Assembly (NCBI GenBank): GCA_938039975.1
Contig: CALHTM010000017.1
Span: forward strand, 1 to 64,000
Length of the DNA stretch: 64,000 nt
Direction: 5' to 3'
Origin: an uncultured Candidatus Saccharibacteria bacterium
Lineage (GTDB): Bacteria; Patescibacteriota; Saccharimonadia; Saccharimonadales; Saccharimonadaceae
The translations under genes were made by a program, and so were the position numbers. This document shows, piece by piece, positions 63,621-64,000 of this stretch (the first letter of the stretch is position 1; each line of letters opens with the position of its first letter). Under the pieces are notes generated by a model, which made no database searches, was not told the DNA's origin, and saw nothing but the letters and a program-made list of their open reading frames with translations.

Positions 63621-63743
63621 GTGACTGAACTTGTTGAGCAGTTACACGAGCTGGCGAAGCTGTCATTATATATGGCACAGGAGCGTCTAGCAAAGTACGA
63701 ACGGTCGGAAGACCCTGTTCAAAAAACGCTTGGTCAAAAGTAG
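63621..63743 (+). CDS. Possible small protein after res (40 aa)
   Basis: This is a GTG-started frame of 40 aa, helical and charged (LVEQLHELAKLSLYMAQERLAKYERSEDP). GAAGG is next to the start, closer than ideal. It begins 4 nt after the res stop and may be a coupled accessory or a remnant. Function is unknown. Confidence 0.35.
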   Translation: MTELVEQLHELAKLSLYMAQERLAKYERSEDPVQKTLGQK

Positions 63744-64000
63744 CCCCGAAATTTACCATTTCATAGGCGGAGTGTCTAAACGCCAAAGTAAAGGGCGACT
63801 ACCCCCCTCTAGCAAACAACTTATTCCCAGCAATCTAATCACTGTTTGTTGTGTAGTATTGTTGGGCAAAACGGAAAGCGTACTGATTTTTGTTAGTCAT
63901 AAGTATGTGCGTTTACGGACTTTCCTGACAAAAAGCCTTAGGTATAAGGGGCTTACTACCGTACCTCATAGCAAAGTGATAAAATAACTATGTGAGTAAA
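63744..64000. other. Non-coding tail of the window
   Basis: No credible gene is seen. A hairpin at 63930-63954 reads as a terminator on the minus strand (A run on the plus strand, 7-bp stem with a 2-nt bulge), suggesting a leftward gene beyond the edge. TAAAAT at 63980-63985 followed by GTG 63992 may be a rightward start. Confidence 0.3.

Larger units (their letters stand above)
54457..64000. mobile_element. Integrated mobile element at tRNA-Asn (left part)
   Basis: Modules in order are serine recombinase, gene II-like replication initiator, SpoVG, two tiny genes, repeat array, unknown gene, excisionase-like HTH, type III modification and restriction genes, and a non-coding tail. There is no conjugation apparatus in view, so it fits an integrative mobilisable or phage-derived element. 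First genes here tend to have Shine-Dalgarno leaders, unlike the chromosome. The right end is outside the window. Confidence 0.8.

Noticed and set aside
63730..63987. 85-aa frame at the right end
   Set aside because: TTG start without a Shine-Dalgarno, mixed composition, overlaps the hairpin region; no protein-like pattern.
54424..64000. Second copy of the tRNA-Asn 3' end as right attachment site
   Set aside because: Reading the tail to 64000 shows no repeat of the tRNA 3' sequence; the right end must lie outside.

Overview
The window reads as chromosome of a host-dependent CPR bacterium, most likely a Candidatus Saccharibacteria (TM7) relative. This is inferred from gene content: a PrgI / TraC-like / VirB4 locus with peptidoglycan hydrolases, a compact dnaA-dnaN-recF / rpmH-rnpA-yidC-jag origin region, a LemA + Tim44-like pair, DUF2142 and ChW-repeat surface proteins, and very tight gene packing. 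TGA is used as a normal stop (for example rnpA), so the genetic code is standard.

Layout. 1-10116 (+): type IV secretion-like locus (PrgI, TraC-like protein, VirB4 ATPase, a 977-aa membrane protein with a C-terminal DD-peptidase-like domain, a three-module cell-wall hydrolase, two membrane-anchored proteins). 10130-18154: replication-origin region, with recF, dnaN and dnaA on the minus strand, a DnaA-box-rich putative oriC, then rpmH, rnpA, yidC and khpB/jag on the plus strand, followed by lemA and a Tim44-like protein. 18151-24949 (-): glycosyltransferases, GtrA/GtrB, sucCD, and a two-gene HATPase/STAS-like signalling pair with matching inverted repeats. 24979-52053: a large surface-polysaccharide region with an ABC exporter (Wzm/Wzt), many glycosyltransferases, a ChW-repeat protein, two DUF2142 proteins sharing a perfect 361-bp repeat, a Wzx-like flippase, the full dTDP-rhamnose pathway (rmlA, B, C, D plus a second RmlD), galE, an initiating sugar-phosphate transferase and a Wzy-like polymerase. 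52061-54320: a LexA-like repressor without its protease domain and a beta-lactamase-fold serine hydrolase. 54382-54456: tRNA-Asn. 54457-64000: the left part of an integrated mobile element, with a serine recombinase whose 3' end runs antisense into tRNA-Asn, a gene II-like replication initiator, SpoVG, two tiny overlapping genes, an iteron-like repeat array, an unknown 318-aa class protein, an excisionase-like HTH and a type III restriction-modification system. The right end lies outside the window.

How it works together. The rml, gal, GT, Wzx, Wzy, Wzm and Wzt genes can build and export a rhamnose-containing surface glycan. The secretion locus and its hydrolases fit contact with a host cell wall.

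The strongest window-wide signal is promoter geometry. Twelve chromosomal genes that begin transcription units have a -10 hexamer 6-8 nt upstream of the start codon and no Shine-Dalgarno, implying leaderless mRNAs, while genes inside operons carry Shine-Dalgarno sequences. Other signals worth attention are the twin inverted repeats around the HATPase/STAS pair, a palindromic -10 shared by two divergent genes, the about 21-bp iteron array, and a GT8 enzyme lacking its DxD motif.
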